64,000 bases of DNA. It comes from JADCCX01 sp031431475 (GTDB taxonomy: Bacteria; Pseudomonadota; Alphaproteobacteria; Rhizobiales; Beijerinckiaceae). The notes under the pieces are model-generated. The model ran no database searches, had not been told where the DNA came from, and saw only the letters and a list, made by a program, of their open reading frames with translations. The stretch covers positions 8,415 through 72,414 of the forward strand of contig JANPDL010000011.1 in assembly GCA_031431475.1 (NCBI GenBank), read 5' to 3'. This document shows, piece after piece, positions 24,720 through 32,863 of this stretch; the first letter of the stretch is position 1, and each line of letters begins with the position of its first letter. A program made the position numbers and the translations under genes.

Positions 24720-25045
24720 CACGTCCCCGTAATTCCGTCCACGAACCCCAGCGGATCCGCCGTCGTATACCTCTGGTCGTGGGATCATAATGCCGGTGCC
24801 AGTTGTGCGCCAGTCCGTTCTCCAGCTGGAACCACTGGTCCGGCAGCCCGAGGTTCTGCGTCAGCGTGCCGCCCGTGGCGCGCACCTTGCCGAAGAGCTC
24901 GTAGCTCGCCCACCAGACATTCACCTTCGCCGCATCCGTCAGCATGATCGGCCGGTTGAGGTGATCCACGTGGACGGCGTAGGTCTTCTTCGGGCTGGCC
25001 GCCACGTCGATGGCCGCCAGCGGCATGGTGTCGAGGTAGATGGTT
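24719..25045 (-). pseudogene. RHS-repeat core fragment, frameshifted
   Basis: The reading in the minus strand gives YLDTMPLAAIDV, then YAVHVDHLNRPIMLTD, then GLPDQWFQLENGLAHNWHRH and YDPTTRG, the conserved end of an RHS core domain. The expected continuation (YTTADPLGFVDG) is present but in another frame and hits a stop at 24719. Everything upstream in the protein (normally more than 1,000 residues) is missing: homology begins within about 10 bp of the recQ stop codon. This is a fossil of an RHS toxin/wall protein gene, with both ends lost and at least one frameshift. Confidence 0.78.
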
Positions 25046-25048
25046 TCC

Positions 25049-26863
25049 CTAACGCAGCGCCTCGCCAATCACCTCCAGAAACGCCTCCGCATAGGCTTCC
25101 AGCTTGCGCTCTCCCACACCGTTGACCAGCGCGAATTCGCCGCGTGTGGCGGGCTTTTGTTTCACCATATCGATCAGGCTGCGATCCGCGAAGATCATGA
25201 AGGCGGCGACGCCTTCCTCCGCCGCCAGCGTCCTGCGCAACTGTTTCAGCGCCTCGAACAGTTGCTGGTCCATGCCCATGTCAGCCATGTTGCGCCTGTC
25301 GCGCTCGCGCAGTCGACCGGAGCGTGTGCCGTCGGTCTCGCTTTGCTTGCGATTATCCTGCCGGATCAGGAAGGGCTGGCTGCCTTTCAGCACGGCTTCG
25401 CCCGCTTCGGTCAGTTGCAGGCCGGGCCTGTCCCCGTCCGTCTCCTCCAGCAGGCCCGAGGCAAAGCATTTGCGCGTGAAGGTCAGCCACCAGGCCTTCG
25501 GCCTGTCCTTGCCGACACCGAAGGTGGGGAGTTCGTTGTGGCGGTTGCGCGTGACGATCTCGGATGTGGTGCCCATCAGCACATCCGCCAGATGATTGGC
25601 GCCAAAGCACTGTCGCGTGCGCCATACCGCTGACAAAAGCTTGCGCGCGGCCAGCGTTTCGTCCACCAGAACAGCCGCTCCGCCGCAGAGATCGCAGGCC
25701 GCGCAAGGGCCTTTTTCCTCGCCGAAATAGGTCAGCACCGCGCCCCGGCGGCAAAGTGCAGTCTCGCACAGGTCGATCATGGATTGCAGGCGCTTCAGTT
25801 CGATGCGGCGCTGCTCCTGCGTCAGGTCCTTCTGGAGAATGCGGCGGCGAGCCAGCGACATGTCCTCGCTGCCGTAGAGGGTGAGCGTGGCGCTGGGCAG
25901 GCCATCGCGGCCCGCGCGACCGATCTCCTGATAATAGCTCTCGACCGAACCCGGCATGTCGGCATGCACCACGAAACGCACATCCGGCTTGTTCACCCCC
26001 ATGCCGAAAGCGATTGTGGCGACCATGATCACCCGGTCGTCCTGGACGAAGCGGTCCTGATGCCGGTTGCGCAGGACCTGATCCATGCCGGCGTGATAAT
26101 GCAGCGCGTCGAAGCCTTTGGCGCGCAAGTGCTCAGCCAGCCGCTCCGTCCGGTCGCGTCCATTGCAATAGATGATGCCCGAGACCTTGCCCTGCGTCGC
26201 CAGAAAATCCGTGATCTGGCGCTTCGGCTGATCTTTGGCGGCGAAGGCCAAAGAGAGATTGGGCCGGTCGAAGGAGTGCACGAAAGTGTCGGGCTCTTCG
26301 CGAAACAGCGACTTCACGATATCGGCCCGTGTTGCCTTGTCCGCCGTCGCTGTCAGCGCGATCACCGGGATATGTCCCAGACGCTGGCGGATTTCGGGCA
26401 GCATGCGGTATTCCGGCCGGAAATCATGGCCCCATTGCGAGATGCAATGGGCCTCGTCGATGGCGAGCCGCCTGACGCCGCGCCGGGCCAGATTCTCGGC
26501 CATGCCATCCATGGCCAGGCGCTCGGGCGAGACAAACAGCAGGCGCAGACTGCCCGCCTCCAGCTCGCGCCAGATATCCTCGGATTCGCTCTGCCCGGTC
26601 ATGGAATTCAGCGTTGCAGCGGCCACGCCAAGGCGCTTCAGGTCCATCACCTGATCGCGCATCAGGGCGAGCAGTGGTGACACGACGAGTGTCAACCCGC
26701 CATCGACGAGGGCAGGCAGCTGGTAGCACATCGACTTGCCGCTGCCAGTCGGCATCACGGCAAAGACATCGCGGCCGGCAAGCACGGCATCGATGATCTC
26801 GCGCTGGCCCTCGCGGAAGTCGCGGTAGCCAAAGGTGGTGCGGAGAGATTCGAGCGGGGACAT
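25049..26863 (-). CDS. recQ: ATP-dependent DNA helicase RecQ
   Basis: A 604-residue superfamily 2 helicase for recombination repair and fork restart. Ordered motifs: FREGQREIIDAVLAGRD (Q/0 region), MPTGSGKSMCYQLPA (Walker A, about 40), LAIDEAHCISQWGHDFRPEY (DEAH box plus aromatic-rich loop), VIALTATADK (motif III), VATIAFGMGVNKPDVRFVVH (motif V), and QEIGRAGRDG (motif VI). A zinc-binding cysteine set (CETALCRRG...CAACDLC) and a C-terminal HRDC domain (LFEALKQLRRTLAAEEGV onward) follow. I start at the ATG at 26863, because the open frame upstream is low-complexity sequence overlapping sulP. Confidence 0.96.
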   Translation of the reverse strand: MSPLESLRTTFGYRDFREGQREIIDAVLAGRDVFAVMPTGSGKSMCYQLPALVDGGLTLVVSPLLALMRDQVMDLKRLGVAAATLNSMTGQSESEDIWRELEAGSLRLLFVSPERLAMDGMAENLARRGVRRLAIDEAHCISQWGHDFRPEYRMLPEIRQRLGHIPVIALTATADKATRADIVKSLFREEPDTFVHSFDRPNLSLAFAAKDQPKRQITDFLATQGKVSGIIYCNGRDRTERLAEHLRAKGFDALHYHAGMDQVLRNRHQDRFVQDDRVIMVATIAFGMGVNKPDVRFVVHADMPGSVESYYQEIGRAGRDGLPSATLTLYGSEDMSLARRRILQKDLTQEQRRIELKRLQSMIDLCETALCRRGAVLTYFGEEKGPCAACDLCGGAAVLVDETLAARKLLSAVWRTRQCFGANHLADVLMGTTSEIVTRNRHNELPTFGVGKDRPKAWWLTFTRKCFASGLLEETDGDRPGLQLTEAGEAVLKGSQPFLIRQDNRKQSETDGTRSGRLRERDRRNMADMGMDQQLFEALKQLRRTLAAEEGVAAFMIFADRSLIDMVKQKPATRGEFALVNGVGERKLEAYAEAFLEVIGEALR

Positions 26864-26895
26864 GGTGGAGGGCTTGGCGGCGCGGGGAGGGGCCG

Positions 26896-28164
26896 TCAAG
26901 GGTTGCGTTTTGCCAAAACCACCCCCAGCACCGTCCCCACCACAATCCCGGCGATCAGATCCACGAACACCGTCAGCCCGAACGTCGCCACCAGAACCAC
27001 CGCCGTCCGCCACCCACCCGTGAGAAAGTGCCAGAACTCGTGCTTTTCCGCCATGTTCCAGCAGACCATGGCCAGCACCGCGCCCAGAGCCGCCAGCGGT
27101 ACGTGATAGGCCAGTGGCGCAGCAACGAGCATGAACACTAGCAGATAGACCGCGTGCAGCATGCCCGAGACCGGCCCTCTCGCTCCGGCGCGGATGTTGG
27201 TGGCTGTGCGGGCGATGGTGCCTGTCACCGGCATGCCGCCGAAGGTGACGGCGGCCATGTTTCCAATGCCCTGTGCCACCAGTTCGCCATCGGAGCGGTG
27301 GCGGCGTCCGGTCATGCCGTCGGCGACGACGGCTGACAGCAGGGATTCAATCGCGCCCAGCAGCGTGATTGCCAGCGCATCGGGGAGGATCCGGATCATC
27401 CGGTCAAGGCTGAAATCCGGCAGTGCAGGCGCGGGCAGGCTGGAGGGCACACCGCCGAAGCGCGTGCCGATGGTGGCGACATCGAGATGCAGCAGCGCGG
27501 TCAGAACAGCCGTCGTGACGACCGCAAAAAGCATGCCCGGCCATGTGGGCCTGTATTTGCGCTGCACCAGAATGATAGCCAGCCCCAGCGCGGCAATGAC
27601 GATGGTCAGCGGCTTTGCCGTGCTGATGGATCGTCCGATGGCGGCGAGCTTCGGCAACAGTGCTGCGGGCTCCTGCACGATCTCGAGGCCGAGCAGTTCC
27701 CTGATCTGGCTGGCAAAAATGATGACTGCGATACCTGCGGTGAAGCCGACCAGCACGGGCTGCGGAATGAGCCGGACGAGCCCGCCCAGGCGCAGCGTCC
27801 CGATCAGCATCATCATGACGCCTGCCATGAAGGTTGCGAGCACGAGGCCGTCATAGCCGTGCCGCCCGACAACTGCCGCGATGAGCACGATGAAAGCGCC
27901 CGCCGGTCCGCCGATCTGGAAGCGGCTGCCGCCCAGCAGCGAGATGATAAACCCGCCGATGATCGCAGTGTAGAGCCCGCGCTCCGGCGGAAGGCCCGAA
28001 GCAATGGCGATGGCCATGGAGAGCGGCAGGGCGACAATGGCGACCGTAAGGCCCGCGATGGCATCGGCGCGCAGGTCAGCCAGACCATATCCCTCACGCA
28101 ACTGGCTGACGAGCTTGGGCGTGAATTGTTCAAGCAGAGGAGAGTTCATATCTCCTGCCTTCAT
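26896..28164 (-). CDS. SulP-family anion transporter, short form without STAS domain
   Basis: A 422-residue SLC26/SulP inner-membrane transporter. The N-terminal signature is DLRADAIAGLTVAIVALPLS, followed by GLPPERGLYTAIIGGFIISL near residue 50 and a dozen or so hydrophobic segments. It ends right after the membrane domain; the C-terminal STAS domain of full-length SulP proteins (about 550-600 residues) is absent. Substrates of relatives are sulfate, bicarbonate or carboxylates. The ATG at 28164 overlaps the NfeD stop (ATGA), with GGAG upstream, so the two are translationally coupled. Confidence 0.85.
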   Translation of the reverse strand: MKAGDMNSPLLEQFTPKLVSQLREGYGLADLRADAIAGLTVAIVALPLSMAIAIASGLPPERGLYTAIIGGFIISLLGGSRFQIGGPAGAFIVLIAAVVGRHGYDGLVLATFMAGVMMMLIGTLRLGGLVRLIPQPVLVGFTAGIAVIIFASQIRELLGLEIVQEPAALLPKLAAIGRSISTAKPLTIVIAALGLAIILVQRKYRPTWPGMLFAVVTTAVLTALLHLDVATIGTRFGGVPSSLPAPALPDFSLDRMIRILPDALAITLLGAIESLLSAVVADGMTGRRHRSDGELVAQGIGNMAAVTFGGMPVTGTIARTATNIRAGARGPVSGMLHAVYLLVFMLVAAPLAYHVPLAALGAVLAMVCWNMAEKHEFWHFLTGGWRTAVVLVATFGLTVFVDLIAGIVVGTVLGVVLAKRNP

Positions 28165-28598
28165 GCAGGCTCCACCAGCAGCGTGCCGCCATCGATGCCG
28201 GTGATCTTCACATGCGTTCCGACAGCAGCATCTGCGCCTGTGACACGCCACACCGAATCACCAATGCGTACCGAGCCTGCGCCCTCCACAATGGCGGCCT
28301 CCACTGCATAGACCTTGCCGATCATCGATTTACCGCGATTGTTCAGGAAGGGCGCGTCTGTCACTTCGGTCTTCTGTCCGCTTTGAACCTTGCGCCCGAT
28401 CAGGATGGAGGCCAGCCCCAGAACGGCGAAGAGGACGAGCGAAGCCGTCACGCCCAGCGGCACAATAAAGGTTATGATTCCTGCGGCGAGCGCCGCCAGC
28501 CCGAGCCAGATCAGAAAGACGCCAGGGAGCATGGCTTCCAGAGTCAAGAATACGAGACCAGCGCCAAGCCAGAACCAGTATGAGGACAGGTAGGTCAT
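28161..28598 (-). CDS. NfeD-family membrane protein
   Basis: A 145-residue protein with three transmembrane segments in the first 75 residues (SYWFWLGAGLVFLTLEAMLPGVFLIWLG, then two more) and a C-terminal OB-fold NfeD domain (GKVYAVEAAIVEGAGSVRIG, then DSVWRV). NfeD proteins work with SPFH proteins in membrane microdomains and quality control. The SPFH gene lies 4 bp upstream, the classic pairing. This is the short NfeD form without the ClpP-like protease domain. Confidence 0.9.
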   Translation of the reverse strand: MTYLSSYWFWLGAGLVFLTLEAMLPGVFLIWLGLAALAAGIITFIVPLGVTASLVLFAVLGLASILIGRKVQSGQKTEVTDAPFLNNRGKSMIGKVYAVEAAIVEGAGSVRIGDSVWRVTGADAAVGTHVKITGIDGGTLLVEPA

Positions 28599-28602
28599 CG
28601 CA

Positions 28603-29676
28603 TCACCCCTTCATGTTACCCCAGGGGCCCGCCGGAGGGTGCACAATGACAGACCCATTCGGTCCATCCTCGAAAGTGATTTTTGAGTCTGACGTTTGTG
28701 TTTTCGGTCGCGACGCACCTCGGGGAACGGGAGGTGGGTCCTGAGATTGTGCCGCTCCCGAGCTTGTCGCCGACTTGGCAATCTCCGCGATACCAGCCAG
28801 CACGCCACCCAGACCCGCCATTTCGGTCGGCAGCAGCAGCACTTTCTGGTTGGGGCTGCGGGCGAGATTGTCGAGCGCCTTCACGTATTTCTCGGCCACG
28901 AGATAGTTGATCGCGCCCATGCTGCCTTTGGCGATGGCTTCCGAGACCATGCGGGTGGCCTCCGCCTCGGCCTGTGCAGAGCGCTCGCGACCCTCGGCGT
29001 CACGGAAGGCGGCTTCTCTGCGACCCTCGGCTTCCAGCACCTGCGAGGCTTTAGAGCCTTCCGATTTCAGGATTGCCGCCTGCTTCATGCCTTCGGCTTC
29101 CAGAATGGAGGCGCGCCGGTCGCGCTCGGCCTTCATCTGGCGGGCCATGGCGTCTGCCAGGTCACGCGGCGGCACGATGTCCTTGATCTCGATGCGCGTT
29201 GTCTTCATGCCCCATGGGGATACGGCAGCGTCCACGACAGACAGCAGCTTCACGTTGATCTCGTCGCGATGCGAGAGCAACTGGTCCAGCTCCATCGAGC
29301 CCATGACGGTGCGAATGTTGGTCATCACCAGATTCATCAAAGCCTGCTGCAGATTCGACACCTCGTAGGAAGCGCGCGGTGCATCGAGGATCTGGAAGAA
29401 CACCACGCCATCCACCGTCACGGCAGCATTGTCCTTGGTGATGACCTCCTGTGTCGGCACATCGATCACCTGTTCCATCATGTTGACCTTGTTGCCCACG
29501 GTCTCGATGTAGGGAATCACAAGGCCCAGCCCCGGCGTCAGCGTGCGGTTGTATTTGCGGAAGCGCTCCACCGTGTAATGGTAGCCCTGCGGCACCTGAC
29601 GGATACTGGCCATCAAGGTGACCACAACGAACAGGACGAAGACGAGAGCGACGATTGTCGAGCCTGAAATCGGCAT
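28603..29676 (-). CDS. SPFH/Band 7 protein (stomatin/QmcA-like)
   Basis: A 357-residue membrane-anchored oligomer-forming protein. One N-terminal membrane segment (TIVALVFVLFVVVTLMASI) precedes the SPFH domain with QVPQGYHYTVERFRKYNRTL, VVFFQILDAPRASYEVSN near residue 90, and the ALMNLVMTNIRTVMGSMELD helix. A long Ala/Glu/Arg coiled coil (about 180-260) follows, then a Pro/Ser-rich tail. It pairs with NfeD downstream. It probably scaffolds membrane microdomains or regulates FtsH-type proteolysis. Confidence 0.92.
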   Translation of the reverse strand: MPISGSTIVALVFVLFVVVTLMASIRQVPQGYHYTVERFRKYNRTLTPGLGLVIPYIETVGNKVNMMEQVIDVPTQEVITKDNAAVTVDGVVFFQILDAPRASYEVSNLQQALMNLVMTNIRTVMGSMELDQLLSHRDEINVKLLSVVDAAVSPWGMKTTRIEIKDIVPPRDLADAMARQMKAERDRRASILEAEGMKQAAILKSEGSKASQVLEAEGRREAAFRDAEGRERSAQAEAEATRMVSEAIAKGSMGAINYLVAEKYVKALDNLARSPNQKVLLLPTEMAGLGGVLAGIAEIAKSATSSGAAQSQDPPPVPRGASRPKTQTSDSKITFEDGPNGSVIVHPPAGPWGNMKG

Positions 29677-29743
29677 GGTCCAGTTTCCCCCGGATTGTGC
29701 AAATCAGCGATGCAGGCGAGACACTGTGTGTTATCTCGCTGAT

Positions 29744-30937
29744 ATGCAAGAGGCTCTTCCTGAGCCGCTCAATCCGGACTTTCTGATGGCGCTGCATTTT
29801 TCCGAGGCTGAATTCACGCGCCGACGCACGGCCCTGCTTGCTGCCATGGCGCGGGAGCGGCTCGATGCGCTGCTGCTGTTCCAGCAGGAGAGCATGTACT
29901 GGCTGACAGGCTACGACACTTTCGGCTTCTGCTTCTTCCAGTGTCTAGTGGTGCGCGCTGACGGGCGCATGGCGCTGCTGACGCGCTCGGCAGACCTGCG
30001 GCAAGCGCAGCGGACCTCGAACATTGCCGATATTCGTGTGTGGAAGGACCGGGCTGAGGCCAATCCCGCGCTCGATCTCAAGGGCATCGCTTCTGAGTTC
30101 GACCTTGCGGACCAGCGCATCGGTGCGGAATTCGAAAGTTACGGTCTGGTCCACAGCAACGGGCGCAAACTGGAGGCGGCTTTTGATGGGTTTGCCGATC
30201 TGGTCGATGCCTCTCAGGTCGTGAACGGACTGCGCGTCGTTAAATCGGCGGAAGAGCTTGTGTGTGTGAGGGAAGCCGGAAGGCTCTGTGATATCGCGGA
30301 TCGTGCCGCCATCGATGCGACAGGGGCTGGGGCCGACGAAGGCGAGATTCTGGCGGTCCAACAGGGCGCGATCTTTGCAGCAGGCGGGGATTATCCGGCG
30401 AACGAGTTCATCATTGGCTCTGGGCGGGATGCGCTGCTGTGCCGGTACAAGTCCGGACGGCGCGTGCTTGCGGCACGGGACCAGATCACGCTCGAATTCG
30501 CGGGAGTCTCGCGCCATTATCACGCTGCTGCCATGCGCACGCATGTTGTGGGTGAGCCGCTACCTCTTCATCTCACGTATCACGAAGCAGCAAAGCAGGC
30601 GCTGCTGGCCTGTGAGGCGGAACTGAGGCCTGGCCGCACGGCAGGCGATGTCTTCGCGGCCCATGCACGGATTTTTGCCGGGCATGGCCTGTCAACGCAC
30701 CGGCTGAACGCCTGCGGCTATTCTCTCGGTGCCAAATTCACGCCGAGCTGGATGGACTGGCCGATGTTCTACGAGGGCAATGACTATGCGCTGCAGCCTG
30801 GGATGGTGATGTTCGCCCATATGATCCTGATGGATTCCGCCACCGAAACCGCGATGTGTCTGGGGCGCACCTCCATCATCACGGAAACCATGGCAGAACA
30901 GATCAATATTCCTGATCTGGACCTTGTGATCCGCTGA
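29744..30937 (+). CDS. M24-family hydrolase lacking the dinuclear metal ligands
   Basis: About 397 residues. An N-terminal creatinase domain (LLLFQQESMYWLTGYDTFGF near residue 45) is followed by a pita-bread M24 domain. The positions that carry metal-binding Asp in aminopeptidases read ITLEFAGVSRHYHAAAMRTH here, with neither Asp, so this is a metal-independent relative like creatinase or ectoine hydrolase DoeA, whose aligned region has a similar E-x-AG-x3-RYH look. ACGYSLGAKFTPSW near 325 resembles the DoeA GYxxG block. The substrate is unknown; probably a C-N bond in a small amidine or amide. Start 29744 or 29786; neither has a strong ribosome site. Confidence 0.78.
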   Translation: MQEALPEPLNPDFLMALHFSEAEFTRRRTALLAAMARERLDALLLFQQESMYWLTGYDTFGFCFFQCLVVRADGRMALLTRSADLRQAQRTSNIADIRVWKDRAEANPALDLKGIASEFDLADQRIGAEFESYGLVHSNGRKLEAAFDGFADLVDASQVVNGLRVVKSAEELVCVREAGRLCDIADRAAIDATGAGADEGEILAVQQGAIFAAGGDYPANEFIIGSGRDALLCRYKSGRRVLAARDQITLEFAGVSRHYHAAAMRTHVVGEPLPLHLTYHEAAKQALLACEAELRPGRTAGDVFAAHARIFAGHGLSTHRLNACGYSLGAKFTPSWMDWPMFYEGNDYALQPGMVMFAHMILMDSATETAMCLGRTSIITETMAEQINIPDLDLVIR

Positions 30938-30952
30938 CGCTACAACCCGCAT

Positions 30953-31507
30953 ATGTTGCGTCATCCATTCACTCGCCGAACCCTGTTCACTGCTCTGGCA
31001 GCGCTGTCGCTTGCGGCCTGCACCGAGACGGCCAGCGATTTCAACCCCGCTGCGGCGCCACGCGCCCGCGCGCCAGGTGTTCCCGTGGCGCTGGTGTCTC
31101 TCGACGGAGCCCCCGAGAGCGTGATTGCGAAGCTCTCGAGCGCCATGGCGCAGCAGGCGGCGCGGCGTGATATCACTATTGTGGGCATCGACGGCAAGCC
31201 ACGCTATCAGGTGCGCGGCTATCTCGCGGCCAATGCGCTCTCTGATGGTAAGGCGGAACTGTCCTGGGCCTTTGATGTTTTCGATTCGCAGCGCAAGCGC
31301 GCCAAGCGTTTCAGCGGGCAGGAGCCTCTTTCCTCAGGGCAGGACTGGGCGTCTGTCAGCGATGTGCAGTTGCAGGCGGTGGCCTTCAAGGCGCTGGACG
31401 AGATTGCTGAATTTCTTGCGGCAACACCCGAAGCGGTGGCTGCCCGTGCAGGTGGCACGCCTGCTGCTACTGCCCGGCGGGCCAGCAGTATCCTTTCCGC
31501 ACAGTAA
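30953..31507 (+). CDS. Predicted lipoprotein, unknown function
   Basis: A 184-residue exported protein. The signal sequence ends in the lipobox LSLAAC (Cys about residue 23), so it should be lipid-anchored. The mature part contains a compact alpha/beta domain (VPVALVSLDGAPESVIAKL; RYQVRGYLAANALSDGKAEL; WAFDVFDSQRKRAKRFSG) of a kind seen in alphaproteobacterial lipoproteins of unknown function, then an Ala-rich tail. It starts 15 bp after the M24 gene. Confidence 0.75.
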   Translation: MLRHPFTRRTLFTALAALSLAACTETASDFNPAAAPRARAPGVPVALVSLDGAPESVIAKLSSAMAQQAARRDITIVGIDGKPRYQVRGYLAANALSDGKAELSWAFDVFDSQRKRAKRFSGQEPLSSGQDWASVSDVQLQAVAFKALDEIAEFLAATPEAVAARAGGTPAATARRASSILSAQ

Positions 31508-31650
31508 TGGCCTGTGAATTGCGGGCTCTATCCTGCCATTAGGCGGCTTTCCTATGCTTGTGGCTGATCCGTGCCGTTGCTAAGGGGTACGGGAAAATCA
31601 GGCCGTGGTCAGTGGCCGGATTCGTGCTTGCCTCGGGATATGAAGACGCC

Positions 31651-32583
31651 ATGAAACTGGTTTCCGGCAACGCCAACCGTCCGCTCGCTGAAGCCATTGC
31701 ACTGCACATGCGCCAGCCGCTGGCCAAGGCGCAGGTCCGGCGCTTCGCGGATATGGAGATTTTCGTCGAGATTCAGGAGAATGTGCGTGGCGAGGATGTG
31801 TTTATCATCCAGTCCACATCCTTCCCCGCGAATGATCACCTGATGGAGCTTCTGATCATCGCGGATGCGCTGAAACGGTCATCGGCCCGGCGGATCACGG
31901 CGGTGTTGCCCTATTTCGGTTATGCACGACAAGATCGGCGCGCTTCAGGACGCACGCCAATTTCCGCCAAGCTTGTCGCCAACATGATCACCAAGGCGGG
32001 TGCGGACCGCGTGCTGACGGTGGATCTCCATGCCGGACAGATCCAGGGCTTCTTCGATATACCGACTGATAACCTCTACGGCGCTCCCGTCATGGTCCGC
32101 GACATCAAGGAGCGGGTTGACACCCGTAACGCCATGGTTGTTTCGCCTGACGTTGGCGGCGTGGTGCGAGCCCGCGCGCTGGCCAAGCGCATCGATGCGC
32201 CGCTCGCCATCGTCGACAAGCGCCGCGAGCGCCCGGGCGAGAGCGAGGTGATGAACATTATCGGCGATGTCGAGGGTAAGAGTTGCATCCTCGTGGATGA
32301 CATCATCGATTCCGGCGGCACGCTCTGCAACGCCGCCGACGCCCTTATGGCCAAGGGTGCGAAGGATGTTTCGGCCTATATCACCCACGGCGTGCTTTCG
32401 GGCGGAGCCGTCTCACGCATCGCCGGTTCGAAGCTGAAAGAGCTGGTGATCACAGACACGATCCAGCCTTCGGAAGCGGTGAAGGTGGCCAGGAATATCC
32501 GGGTGATCACGGTGGCTGATCTGCTGGGTGAGGCGATCATGCGGACTGCGACGGAAGAGAGTGTGTCGAGCTTGTTTGATTGA
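31651..32583 (+). CDS. prs: Ribose-phosphate pyrophosphokinase
   Basis: A 310-residue PRPP synthase transferring pyrophosphate from ATP to ribose 5-phosphate. Motifs are LVSGNANRPLAEAIA at the N-terminus, YFGYARQDRRASGRTPISA near residue 90 (catalytic loop), VDLHAGQIQGFFDIP near 127 (metal/ATP contacts), VDKRRERPGESEV near 187 and the PRPP loop ILVDDIIDSGGTLCNA near 213. I start at the ATG at 31651, which gives the standard length; the open frame upstream has no homology. It shares ribose 5-phosphate metabolism with rpiA elsewhere in the window. Confidence 0.96.
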   Translation: MKLVSGNANRPLAEAIALHMRQPLAKAQVRRFADMEIFVEIQENVRGEDVFIIQSTSFPANDHLMELLIIADALKRSSARRITAVLPYFGYARQDRRASGRTPISAKLVANMITKAGADRVLTVDLHAGQIQGFFDIPTDNLYGAPVMVRDIKERVDTRNAMVVSPDVGGVVRARALAKRIDAPLAIVDKRRERPGESEVMNIIGDVEGKSCILVDDIIDSGGTLCNAADALMAKGAKDVSAYITHGVLSGGAVSRIAGSKLKELVITDTIQPSEAVKVARNIRVITVADLLGEAIMRTATEESVSSLFD

Positions 32584-32592
32584 GGGGCGGGG

Positions 32593-32609
32593 CTGAGGCT
32601 CCGGCTCAG
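32593..32609 (+). terminator. Weak hairpin after prs
   Basis: CTGAG-N7-CTCAG, 9 bp after the prs stop, with the T-containing stretch TCTGTTACCCTTCATTT after it. The stem is short. The rest of 32610-32863 holds no gene I can support. Confidence 0.35.
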
Positions 32610-32863
32610 TCTGTTACCCTTCATTTCTGAAGAGCAGGCTGCGGATGTGCCTAACTGATATCGTCTGTGTGGACGCCGGATTCCGGATCATGAAACCCGC
32701 GTATCCTGTACCGATGGCGGTTCTTCCCTCAAAGCAGATCCTGGGGCGTTTTCTCCCCCATGTTTTTTGGCCGCTCAGCCGGGTTTGATCCCGTGGCCTA
32801 ACCAGAGCAAAGCTATCTGGTACGATCACAATGCCCTTGTGACCGTGGCGCTGGTTGCATGCG

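Noticed and set aside
25784..26680. 298-codon plus-strand frame opposite recQ
   Set aside because: It is antisense to RecQ helicase motifs, with His/Arg-rich composition typical of shadow frames.
26864..27013. N-terminal extension of RecQ by 50 residues
   Set aside because: It is low-complexity Gly/Asp/Arg sequence overlapping the SulP gene; the ATG at 26863 gives the usual RecQ N-terminus.
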